Positions 29,228 to 37,857 of a stretch of DNA of 64,000 bases are shown here, piece by piece. The stretch lies in assembly GCA_016714085.1 (NCBI GenBank), contig JADJNW010000039.1:73667-137666 (forward strand). The letters are read 5' to 3'. Both the position numbers and the translations under genes were made by a program. The DNA is from Saprospiraceae bacterium. Lineage in GTDB: Bacteria; Bacteroidota; Bacteroidia; Chitinophagales; Saprospiraceae. Every line of letters begins with the position of its first letter. Positions within the stretch are counted from its first letter, which is position 1. The notes under the pieces were generated by a model. That model was not told the DNA's origin. It did not search any database and saw only the letters and a program-made list of their open reading frames with translations.

Positions 29228-31499
29228 ATGATGCAACAAACGAACTTAGGGAAGCTTGCAAGCATATTATTGGGCATTATTCTTTCTTTTCAGGCGGAGG
29301 CGCGCCACATCATCGGAGGAGTGATTACTTACGAATGTAAGGGGAATGGCAGATATGATTTTGAATTGAAAATGTATCGGGATTGCTTTTGTACGAATTG
29401 CGCTAATTTTGACCCCGAAGCCTTCATTGCTGTGTACGAATGTAGCGGCGGCAATTGTAATAATCTTAATCAGAATAGTTTTGTACAACGAGCAAATATT
29501 CGACTCGGCACGGTTCGACAAATCGGTGCCCCGGATTATCCTTGTTTGATTCCGCCCAATGTTTGCGTGGAGGAAGCAACTTATAATTTTACTTTGAATT
29601 TACCGCTATCGACCAATAGTTATCATATTTCTTATCAACGTTGTTGCCGAAATATCACCATTAATAATATTATTAATCCGGAGGGTTCTGGTGCGACTTA
29701 TACCATCGAAATAACGCCCGAAGCCCAACAAGCTTGCAATAGTAGCCCAAAATTCAATGATTTTCCACCGATAGTGATTTGCGCTGGAGCCAATTTGGAG
29801 TACGACCATTCTGCTACCGATCCTGATGGCGATCAATTGGTATATGAATTTTGTACCCCTTTGCTTGGAGGTGGTCCTATCACCGATGATCCTTTGCTAT
29901 TTTCCTCTTGTGCAGGCGCTTATCCCAATCCAGCTTGTCCGCCACCTTATGATTTGGTGACTTTTAGAGCGCCTAATTATACGCCGAGTGCGCCCTTGGG
30001 CTTTGGAGGGGCTACTGGGCAAAGTGTGCTTAAAATTGATCCGAATACAGGACTCATCACAGGTGTACCGGAACTGCAAGGTCAGTTTGTCGTTGGTGTA
30101 TGTGTGTCGGAGTATCGAAATGGTGTTTTACTGAGTAAGGTTTTTCGAGATTTTCAGTTCAATGTAGCCAGTTGCGATCCGCAGGTTTTTGCCAAAGTCA
30201 AAGCCGATGAAGTGATCGATGGGCAGCAATATTTTATTAATTCTTGTGGCGTGACAGATGTTACGATTCAAAATGAAAGCTTTTTGCAACAATTTATAAA
30301 GACCTTTGAATGGCGGTTTACTATTGATAATCAGGTACAAACATATAATCAATGGAGTCCAACTGTAACCTTTCCCGGCGAAGGTAATTATATAGGGCAA
30401 TTGCTATTGAATCCTGGTACGGACTGTGGCGATACGGCTACCGTTTTTGTGAATGTTTTCCCGGCGATTGATGCTGATTTTGAATTTGATTACGATACGT
30501 GTGTAGCCCCCACTCCATTCAAGCATCTCAGCGTCACCGGCAGTGGGCTTATTACGAATTGGAAATGGCAATTTGGAGACGGAGATACTTCTAATATACA
30601 AAATCCTAATCATATATATCGAATTCCAGGGGATATTCCGGTTTCACTCACAGTGACCGACAAGAATAAATGTAAGGATACGGAAATCAAGACGATTCCT
30701 TATTTTCCCTGTGCCGGCGCTCCTGGTCATCTCGCCCAGCGAGTTCTTGGGTTGTGTACCTGCGGAAATATTTTTTAATAATCTTTCTTTTCCGATTGAT
30801 GAAACTTATGATATCAACTGGAGCTTTGGCGACGGTGGCTCGAGTGGCGACATCAGCCCGACGCATATCTATGAAAATTCAGGAACTTATACGGTTTCGG
30901 TGGATATTACTTCCCCGATTGGTTGCACAACAGATACGACTTTTAATAATCTGATCACCGTACTACCTTCGCCCGAAGCGAGCTTTAGTTACGTGCCAGA
31001 TCAGCCCAGTAATATCGAGCCGACGGTGTATTTCACAGATTTGTCCCAGCGAGCGATCCGATGGCTTTGGGATTTTGGCAATGGGGCTACTTCTACACAA
31101 CAAAATCCTACTTACACTTACCGCGATACCGGCGTTTACGAGGTCAGGCAAATTGTGACGCACCCAAGTGGCTGTATGGATACGCTGATTCAAATCATAG
31201 ATGTACGGCCCGAGGTGCGCTACCACTTGCCCAATGCTTTCACGCCGAATGGCGATGCGCTCAATGATACTTACTTTGGGGTAGGGATTATGGAAGGTGC
31301 TACCAATTTTCAAATGACCATTTGGAATCGCTGGGGCGAAATGATTTTTGAATCGAGCGACCCAAATGAGGGTTGGAATGGTCGAAAATTCAATAATGGC
31401 GGGGATTCGCCGAATGGCGTGTATGTCGTAGTTGTTACTTTTCGGGGGCCGCGAGGCGAGCCTTTTGAGTTTAAAACCTTTGCGACTTTAATTCGGTGA
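29228..31499 (+). CDS. Secreted PKD-domain protein with type B T9SS sorting domain (one frameshift)
   Basis: A ~757-residue secreted protein. A signal peptide starts MMQQTNLGKLASILLGIIL and is cleaved near AEARH. A Cys-rich N-terminal region (YECKGNGRYDFELKMYRDC) follows, then PKD-type beta-sandwiches (WKWQFGDGDTS, INWSFGDGGSS, WLWDFGNGATS), then the gliding-motility-associated C-terminal domain (LPNAFTPNGDALNDTYF ... WNRWGEMIFES). That last domain is a type B T9SS sorting signal. The frame breaks in a T4 run at 30702-30705; removing one T restores YFPVPALLVISPSEF. The start at 29228 was chosen because the signal peptide begins there. It is likely exported by the T9SS encoded partly in this window and may act in adhesion. 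Confidence 0.88.
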
Positions 31500-31550
31500 A
31501 ACTATGGATGCTTTTGATCCTAATTGATATTGATACTATAGATATCAGGA

Positions 31551-31924
31551 TTATTTGATGCTTTGGTGTTGCTTTTCAATGGAAGCTAAAAAATTATTAA
31601 GCTTAATGCCAAGCTTTTGTAGTCGGCTATGCAGATTCTCATACAATTCGCCATCTTTAATTGACCCAGTTTCAAAAAGCGTTTCAAGATGATCGGTTGT
31701 TTCATCATTTGAAGCTAAGGCATACACGATGAAGCCGATAAATTCTTGTTTGTAGCGCCTCCTGCCGTAACCTTCAACAATGTTAGACTTAATGGATTTA
31801 CAGACCTCCTTATTTGCTGACCTTGCTCATACAATTCAAAACCAGGCAGTTGCATAGTCATATTGTGAATATCAATAACCAAATCTTTTGCCAGTTGCCA
31901 AATTTCCAGTTTTCGATAACTCAT
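31551..31924 (-). CDS. Four-helix-bundle protein, S23/IVS type (one frameshift)
   Basis: About 124 residues when one A is added at the AAA run at 31798-31800. N-terminal MSYRKLEIWQLAKDLVIDIH, then RRSVKSIKSNIVEGYGRRRYKQEFIGF and IKLNNFLASIEKQHQSIK. These are the hallmarks of the family first seen in 23S rRNA intervening sequences and also found free-standing in Bacteroidota. Function is unproven; a basic RNA-binding surface is suggested by the GYGRRRYK loop. It is convergent with the PKD protein gene. Confidence 0.82.
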
Positions 31925-32032
31925 TTTATTGCTTTTTAAATTAGACGGACTTTTGTAGTCAGGGTCACAAAATCAATAGTATCAAAGGGATCAACAGAAT
32001 CAATAGTATCAAGAAATTGAACTAAAAAAGAT

Positions 32033-32062
32033 TTTGAAATCTCACAAAAAACCGTACCTTTG
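32033..32062 (+). promoter_or_regulatory. Promoter of rplS
   Basis: TTTG at 32033-32036, 18 bases, TACCTTTG at 32055-32062. It is the best consensus promoter in the window. The leader to the rplS ATG is ~120 bases. Confidence 0.75.
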
Positions 32063-32182
32063 CATCCGCTAAAATTTCAAGACGTTAGATGTTAGACTTT
32101 GACACAGACTCTTTTTACTTAGTCTCTCGGTCTTCAAGTCTCCATCATAACCTCTCTTACCTGACTTTCAAATATTAATGTA

Positions 32183-32542
32183 ATGGACGCTATTAAATAT
32201 GTACACGAGCAACTGACGCCCAAGCGCGATTTCCCTGATTTCCGTTCCGGCGACAATATCGTGGTGAAATACAAAATCATCGAAGGTGATAAAGAACGGG
32301 AGCAAGCTTTCCGTGGCGATGTGATTCAAATTAGTGGCGAGGGTCCAACTAAGACGTTCACTGTTCGCAAGATTTCCAACGGCGTTGGAGTGGAGCGTAT
32401 TTTTCCGTTTTCTACGCCAACGATCGTGAGCATCGAAGTGACCAAGCGTGGTAAAGTACGCCAGTCGCGCCTGTTCTACTTGCGCAATTTGGTAGGTAAA
32501 AAAGCGCGTATCAAAGAACGCAAGTATGTGAAAGAAGATTAA
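32183..32542 (+). CDS. rplS: 50S ribosomal protein bL19
   Basis: A 119-residue ribosomal protein located at the 30S-50S interface. Recognised from FRSGDNIVVKYKIIEGDKER, QAFRGDVIQI and RKISNGVGVERIFPFSTP, ending RKAKLYYLR-like (SRLFYLRNLVGKKARIKER). Length is normal. It has its own strong promoter and a terminator, so it is transcribed as a single gene; trmD and rpsP, its usual partners in other phyla, are not here. Intact frame, as expected of an essential gene. Confidence 0.97.
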   Translation: MDAIKYVHEQLTPKRDFPDFRSGDNIVVKYKIIEGDKEREQAFRGDVIQISGEGPTKTFTVRKISNGVGVERIFPFSTPTIVSIEVTKRGKVRQSRLFYLRNLVGKKARIKERKYVKED

Positions 32543-32566
32543 TCCCGGTTTTATAAAAACCACTGT

Positions 32567-32605
32567 CCGGGCAATAGCGAGGCCGCTGTTTCCCGGATTT
32601 TTTTT
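32567..32605 (+). terminator. Rho-independent terminator of rplS
   Basis: CCGGG and an inner AATAGC-like arm pair with GCTGTT and CCCGG, followed by a T8 run. It lies 25 bases after the stop. A smaller GGTTTT-ATA-AAAACC hairpin lies between the stop and the terminator. Confidence 0.85.
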
Positions 32606-32706
32606 ATCTATAAAGCGATTCTTCCAAAAAATCATAGTTTTGGTCGAAACATCAAGTTTCAATTAAAACCTTATCTTTATCCTCGCATTGGCAACCGAAA
32701 ACCCTG

Positions 32707-33264
32707 ATGTCGAACGAAAAATTTGACGACGTATTTCTCAAATTGCAAGCCGGAGATCGCTCTGCGCTGCGCGTACTGTTCCATCAGCACCACCCAATGG
32801 TATGTGGCGTTATTCATCGCTTTATTCAAGATCACAGCACCGTAGAAGACCTTGCCCAGGAAGTGTTTGTGCGGTTTTGGGAAAAACGCGAACAAATTCA
32901 GATTAATTCCTCTTTACAAGCTTACCTGCGTCGGATGGCGATCAACGAAGCGCTTGGCTATTTGCGTCGCAACAAGCATTTGCACGATGAAGAAGTAACA
33001 CCGCAATTAGCGGATTCTAATTATGACGGTAGCGCAGAAGAACATTATTTGCATAATGAACTGGAACATAGCATCCGTGCTGCGATTGACACCTTGCCGC
33101 CCAAATGTCGCACGGTATTTCAATTGAGCCGATTCGAGGAAATGACGTATCAAGAAATCGCCAATGAAATGGGAATTTCGATCAAAACCGTTGAGAATCA
33201 AATGGGTAAGGCCTTGCGAATTTTAAGGGAAAAGCTAAAAGGATATTTGAGTGTGTTTTTATAA
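32707..33264 (+). CDS. ECF RNA polymerase sigma factor (Bacteroidota FecI type)
   Basis: A 185-residue sigma-70-family ECF factor. Region 2 is HHPMVCGVIHRFIQDHSTVEDLAQEVFVRFWEKREQI and region 4 is LPPKCRTVFQLSRFEEMTYQEIANEMGISIKTVENQMG. It would direct polymerase to a few target promoters, and the FecR gene 121 bases downstream is its probable antagonist. The pattern sigma, FecR, envelope protein is common in this phylum. No upstream consensus promoter was found. Confidence 0.93.
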   Translation: MSNEKFDDVFLKLQAGDRSALRVLFHQHHPMVCGVIHRFIQDHSTVEDLAQEVFVRFWEKREQIQINSSLQAYLRRMAINEALGYLRRNKHLHDEEVTPQLADSNYDGSAEEHYLHNELEHSIRAAIDTLPPKCRTVFQLSRFEEMTYQEIANEMGISIKTVENQMGKALRILREKLKGYLSVFL

Positions 33265-33302
33265 TATGGTGATGTGGTGATATAGTGATGTGGTGATTGT
33301 TA
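33263..33302. repeat. Simple repeat of GTGATGTGGTGAT units
   Basis: Units such as GTGATGTGGTGAT and GTGATATAGTGAT. Near-identical units occur at 48123-48222. Such tracts lie between genes only. Confidence 0.6.
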
Positions 33303-33385
33303 AAAAAGTTATTTTTTTCAAAAAATAATAATTCTAAATAGGGGGGTGAAAACCTGTTTTGCATCCTCCTATTTGGAATATAGAA

Positions 33386-34420
33386 ATGAAAATGGACGAT
33401 GCGATTTACATGGAGTTGATAGCCAAATACCTTTCGGGCAATATTGCTGCTGCTGAAAGGGAAAGATTGATGGCTTGGGCCGAAAGCGACTCGGCTAATC
33501 GCTCGTTCTTTGAGCAGACGATTCAACTCTGGAGCATCTCAAGTGGGTATGAAGTAAAATATGAAACCAATACGCCAAAAGCCTGGGACGCTCTGGAAGC
33601 GCGCCTTTTTGGGGACGATATTGCGACGATTCCAATAGCAACTGCGTCAAGTGAGAAGCCGTCTGCTAAAATCATGCGTTTGTCTATAAATAAAGTCATT
33701 CTTCGTATAGCTGCTGTAATTTTGGCGGCGGTTGCCATTAGTATATGGCAATTTGGTTATTTTTCGAAAAACCAGGATCAAACCGTAGCGATTGAAACAA
33801 AAGCCCAAGAACGCAAAACCATTGAATTGCCTGATGGCAGCACCGTTTGGTTGAATGAAAGCACCCGACTTTCTTATGAACAGGATTTCACCGAACGCAT
33901 TGTGCATCTGGAAGGGGAAGCGTTTTTTGACGTGACTAAAAAAGAAGGAAAATCCTTTACTATTCTGAGTGGCGAAGCATCTACAACGGTTTTAGGTACA
34001 AGCTTCAATGTACGCGCATATCCGAAAGAGGATCAAATTGAAGTGACCGTTGCTACCGGAAAAGTGGCCTTGAAGAATATAGAAACTACCAAAGAAGTGC
34101 AATTGGTAGCCGGTCAATCGGGGGTTTTAGAAAAGCCGACCGAAGAAGTGCGCATTGAAGCGGAAGTGAACCTTAACGCTGATGCCTGGAAGACGCAAGA
34201 GTTGAAATTTGACGACGCACCTATGTCGGAGGTTATTCAAGCAGCAGAGCGTTTTTATGGTGTAAAAATTATCGCTGACGATAATCTTTTGAATTGTCCG
34301 CTTACGAGTACGACGGGCTCTGACTTTAATGATTTTATAAAAACTTTAAATTTTATGAATTCATTTAAAGTGGAGCAACGCGATAGTGTTTATATCATTT
34401 CGGGTAAAGGATGTAATTAA
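33386..34420 (+). CDS. FecR-family anti-sigma factor
   Basis: About 344 residues. An N-terminal cytoplasmic part (MELIAKYLSGNIAAAERERLMAWAE) would bind the sigma factor, one membrane helix lies near ~105-120 (LRIAAVILAAVAISIWQF), and a periplasmic FecR domain (ERKTIELPDGSTVWLNESTRLSYEQDF, then TTVLGTSFNVRAYP) is followed by a C-terminal DUF4974 segment (KFDDAPMSEVIQAAERFYGVKI). The ATG at 33386 (MKMDDAIY) is preferred to the frame start at 33359. It holds the sigma factor inactive until an outer-membrane partner signals. The most likely partner is the STN-domain protein 169 bases downstream. Confidence 0.93.
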   Translation: MKMDDAIYMELIAKYLSGNIAAAERERLMAWAESDSANRSFFEQTIQLWSISSGYEVKYETNTPKAWDALEARLFGDDIATIPIATASSEKPSAKIMRLSINKVILRIAAVILAAVAISIWQFGYFSKNQDQTVAIETKAQERKTIELPDGSTVWLNESTRLSYEQDFTERIVHLEGEAFFDVTKKEGKSFTILSGEASTTVLGTSFNVRAYPKEDQIEVTVATGKVALKNIETTKEVQLVAGQSGVLEKPTEEVRIEAEVNLNADAWKTQELKFDDAPMSEVIQAAERFYGVKIIADDNLLNCPLTSTTGSDFNDFIKTLNFMNSFKVEQRDSVYIISGKGCN

Positions 34421-34588
34421 ATAAGGTTTTAGGTTAAAGATTTCAGGCTTAAAACTTGATGCAATAAATAATTTTAAATATTCTATTAAATGATCAATGG
34501 TTTACCAAAGGTATCCCAATGGGGAATTATCAATGATCAATGACTCAAAGCAATCTACATTTTCAACAATCGTAAAACACCACTTTTT

Positions 34589-36274
34589 ATGAAAACCGCC
34601 CCGCTATTCATGATCTTGTTGGCAGCGCTGACGGTGAACGTTGGGAGCGCCCAATCTGTATTGCAGCAAAAAGTTACATTTCGCTATTCCAACGAACGGC
34701 TTGGTACGATACTTCATGATATTAGTGACGAGTATGCAGTCAATTTCGCCTATAGCAGCCATTTTATTCCGGTGGATGACAAAGTGAGCATTAATGTGCG
34801 TAATGAAAACCTTTCCGTAGCACTTGATGAGATTTTCGCGCCATCTGGAGTGGTGTATGCCAATATTGGCGGGCAGATCGTGCTAAAAATGGGCAACCAA
34901 CCTAAAAAACAAGAGCAATTATCCCAAATCAATACCTTACCCAAATCTGTCAAGCAAACAAGCCCGGTACACCCGCCCAATGAGCATGAAGGCTGGCTCA
35001 TGGAGCAAATGAAACGCGACCGCGAATCAACGCTGACAATGCTGGAAACCCAACCGATAAACGAGATTTCTGGTGGAACACAGGCTGCTAAAATTGAACA
35101 ATATCAACTTACGCCTGTCCAAATTCAGGATGATGAAATCGAACGAATGGCGCAAGTGTCCATTCTGCCTTTTATTGGTACGAATATGCTGCAAAGCGCG
35201 GAAGTCACGAATAAACTTTCACTCAATGTACTTTGGGGAGTCAATGGCGGCGTGGAAGGCGTGGAAGTTGGCGGATTTTTCAATCACATCAAAAACGATG
35301 TAAACGGCGTACAGGTAGCTGGTTTTGGCAACACCGTTGGGGGCAACACAGTGGGTACGCAAGTCAGCGGTTTGTTTAATGTCACCAAAGGCTCTGTTCA
35401 AGGCGTGCAAGCAAGTGGTATTTTCAATGTTTCCGGCAAAACCGACGCAGTGCAAGCAGCAGGACTGTTCAATGTTACAACCGCCGATTTTGCCGGGGTG
35501 CAGGCCTCTGGGTTGTTCAATGTTTCAAAAGGCAAAGCCGATGGTGTACAGGTAAGTAGTTTATTCAATGTTGCTCATGGTAAAACCAAAGCGCAGTTTT
35601 CCAGCTTTTTCAATGTGGCGCATGATGTAGAGATCGCGCAGATTAGTTCTCTTTTAAACGTAGGCAAAAACGTGAAAGGTTTGCAAATTGGGCTGATTAA
35701 TGTTGCAGATTCTACTTCTGGTGTTCCGATTGGCTTGTTGAATATTATCAAAAATGGGTATAATCGCGTTGAATTTTCAGCAGGGGATGCGTTGTATGCG
35801 AATTTCGCACTGAAATTGGGCGCTCGTTCCTTTTATAATATTTTCCACTTTGGCGCTCGCTGGGATGATATTACGATCACTAAAATGACACCCGACAGCA
35901 AAGAACCGATTGAGGAAAGCGGCACACTCATGAGTTGGGGTTTGGGCTATGGCTTTGGCACGACGATTGGTTTTGGGCCGCGTACTTTGATGAACATTGA
36001 AGCAGTGACCATCCACGTCAATGAACTGGAAGAATGGACGGAAGAACTCAACCTGCTCAATCAGTTGCGCCTATTGATCGATATACGCACAGGCAAGCAT
36101 ACGAGTTTGTTTGCTGGCCCAGTGGGCAGCATCATGGTCTCGAAATTACGTCGCTCCGATTATAATACCGAAGGCTCGATGATTGCACCTTATACTTTCT
36201 ATAATAAAACCAGCCCGACCAGCGGCAGCAATGTACAAATGTGGGTAGGATTTAATGCAGGGGTAAGATTCTGA
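34589..36274 (+). CDS. STN-domain protein with LA_2272-like surface repeats
   Basis: A 561-residue exported protein. The signal peptide is followed by a short STN domain (VTFRYSNERLGTILHDISDEY ... ENLSVALDEIFAPSGV, residues ~28-100), normally the N-terminal signalling domain of TonB receptors, a linker, then repeats of ~20 residues of the form G-V-Q-x-S-G-L-F-N-V (GTQVSGLFNV, GVQASGIFNV, AVQAAGLFNV, GVQASGLFNV and others, ~225-370) and a C-terminal beta-rich part (ALKLGARSFYNIFHFG). The repeats resemble LA_2272-family surface repeats. No TonB box, plug or SusC barrel is present. The gene lies after an ECF sigma and FecR, so it may be their sensor or their main target. Confidence 0.75.
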   Translation: MKTAPLFMILLAALTVNVGSAQSVLQQKVTFRYSNERLGTILHDISDEYAVNFAYSSHFIPVDDKVSINVRNENLSVALDEIFAPSGVVYANIGGQIVLKMGNQPKKQEQLSQINTLPKSVKQTSPVHPPNEHEGWLMEQMKRDRESTLTMLETQPINEISGGTQAAKIEQYQLTPVQIQDDEIERMAQVSILPFIGTNMLQSAEVTNKLSLNVLWGVNGGVEGVEVGGFFNHIKNDVNGVQVAGFGNTVGGNTVGTQVSGLFNVTKGSVQGVQASGIFNVSGKTDAVQAAGLFNVTTADFAGVQASGLFNVSKGKADGVQVSSLFNVAHGKTKAQFSSFFNVAHDVEIAQISSLLNVGKNVKGLQIGLINVADSTSGVPIGLLNIIKNGYNRVEFSAGDALYANFALKLGARSFYNIFHFGARWDDITITKMTPDSKEPIEESGTLMSWGLGYGFGTTIGFGPRTLMNIEAVTIHVNELEEWTEELNLLNQLRLLIDIRTGKHTSLFAGPVGSIMVSKLRRSDYNTEGSMIAPYTFYNKTSPTSGSNVQMWVGFNAGVRF

Positions 36275-36398
36275 TAAAAGTCTCTGATAATCTTATACTT
36301 ATACTGTATAGTTTTAATGTATTGAAATTGTTTGCTATATTATAATTTGCTTCGCATAACGATCGTTTATTTACTTGATTTTAATCTGCTATAAAATA

Positions 36399-36433
36399 AA
36401 AAGGTGTTTATTACATTGTAATAAACACCTTTT
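36399..36433. terminator. Bidirectional terminator between STN-protein and susD-like genes
   Basis: A perfect 17-bp inverted repeat (AAAAGGTGTTTATTACA) around a one-base centre, with T/A runs on both ends. It lies between two convergent genes. Confidence 0.8.
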
Positions 36434-36453
36434 GAAAATTTATTAATCAGAGA

Positions 36454-37833
36454 TTAATATCCTGCATTTTGAACCATACTCTGATTCACATCTATTTCTC
36501 TTGTCGGGATAGGATATACTCTCAGGTCTGAAGATACCGCCAAATTGCAAGGTGCATCCAATTCGATACCTGTATTGCATTGATCTCTAACCATCTCTAA
36601 ACCATTGCGGTACAAATCAAACTTGGTGTGACCTTCAAATGCCAATTCGCGTCTGCGCTCGTCCAATACTGTTTGGAATACATCAGCATCAGCGATGCCA
36701 GCCAGCGCACTTGCACCTCTTTTGGCTCTGATCGCATTCAAATCAGCAATAGCATCGGCAAATTTGTTTTGCTTAGCTCTCGCTTCTGCACGTATCAAAT
36801 ACATTTCAGAAATGCGCAGAATTTTCGGGCTGAACAATCCATCCACGCCGTCTTGGGCGAGGAACTTATTGGTGTACATCTGACCATTGGTATGCTGGTA
36901 GATAAAACCTAAGCGAGTGTCTGCTGGCTCGTACAAAGAGATACAATCCATGGTTACTCGTGCATCGCCATAGCCAGTTGGATTGAAAAAGCGACCAAGA
37001 TTATCAGAGCCACGCGTTTCAGAAGCAGTAAACTTCAAAGTGAAAATTTCTTCTGAAGAGCCCGGAGCTTTGAAAGCTGCAATGATGTCGTCTGCGATTG
37101 CATATTTACCTGTGCTGATTACATCAGACGCAAATTTCTCCGCATTCGCATAGTCACCTTTGTACAAATAAACTCTTGCTAATAGTGCATTCACTGCGTC
37201 GGGACCAAAACGGAACTTTCCTTCATCAGCTAAAAGCCCTTTGGTAGCTTCTAGGTCTGAGGTAATTTGATTGTACACTTCCGCAATCGTATTGCGAGCA
37301 GGCTCATCAATTTTGGATTCCAGAATGACGGGTACACCTAAATCAGAAGTAGGGTTGCTCTGCGTATATTGCTTGGCGAATACACGAACCAAGTCAAAAT
37401 GGCTCAAGGCTCTAAGTGCCAAAGCTTCACCTTTGATCTGATTTTTATCGGCGGCATTACCTTCCAATTTATCAATATTATTGATAATGTTATTGCAACG
37501 GAGAATAACGGTGTAATAATCATTCCAAACCGCAGTAATATTACCATTATCAGCATTCCAAAGGAAAGTGTAATTGGCTACATAACGGTTAGAGTTGCTA
37601 AGAGCCAAATAAACCAGATCCGCTTCCAATTCCGGCATTACAATGTAATCTCTACCATACAAATTAAGGTCTTGGAGCATATCATAAGCGCCATATAATG
37701 CAGTGAGCATACCTTTAACGTCAGCCAGTGACTCCTCGGTAGAGAGTGATTGCGCTGGTTGCAGTTCCAACTTGTCTTCGCAGGAAACAGCAACAAACGC
37801 GATAGCGAATAAAATATATTTTACAAATTTCAT
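36454..37833 (-). CDS. SusD/RagB-family nutrient-binding outer-membrane lipoprotein
   Basis: A 459-residue surface lipoprotein. The signal ends in FVAVSCEDK (Cys 19). The SusD pattern is a LTALYGAYDMLQDLNLYGRDY start, the TPR-like helices RALSHFDLVRVFAKQY and ARVYLYKGDYANAEKFA, and the C-terminal ISEMYLIRAEARAKQNKFADAIADLNAIRAKRGA. It forms the lid on the SusC partner encoded just upstream (25-base gap). The pair binds and imports an unknown polymer or peptide. No carbohydrate-active enzyme gene is adjacent; the GH20 gene is 20 kb away. Confidence 0.95.
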   Translation of the reverse strand: MKFVKYILFAIAFVAVSCEDKLELQPAQSLSTEESLADVKGMLTALYGAYDMLQDLNLYGRDYIVMPELEADLVYLALSNSNRYVANYTFLWNADNGNITAVWNDYYTVILRCNNIINNIDKLEGNAADKNQIKGEALALRALSHFDLVRVFAKQYTQSNPTSDLGVPVILESKIDEPARNTIAEVYNQITSDLEATKGLLADEGKFRFGPDAVNALLARVYLYKGDYANAEKFASDVISTGKYAIADDIIAAFKAPGSSEEIFTLKFTASETRGSDNLGRFFNPTGYGDARVTMDCISLYEPADTRLGFIYQHTNGQMYTNKFLAQDGVDGLFSPKILRISEMYLIRAEARAKQNKFADAIADLNAIRAKRGASALAGIADADVFQTVLDERRRELAFEGHTKFDLYRNGLEMVRDQCNTGIELDAPCNLAVSSDLRVYPIPTREIDVNQSMVQNAGY

Positions 37834-37857
37834 TGTTCAGATTGTTTTAGTTCATAA

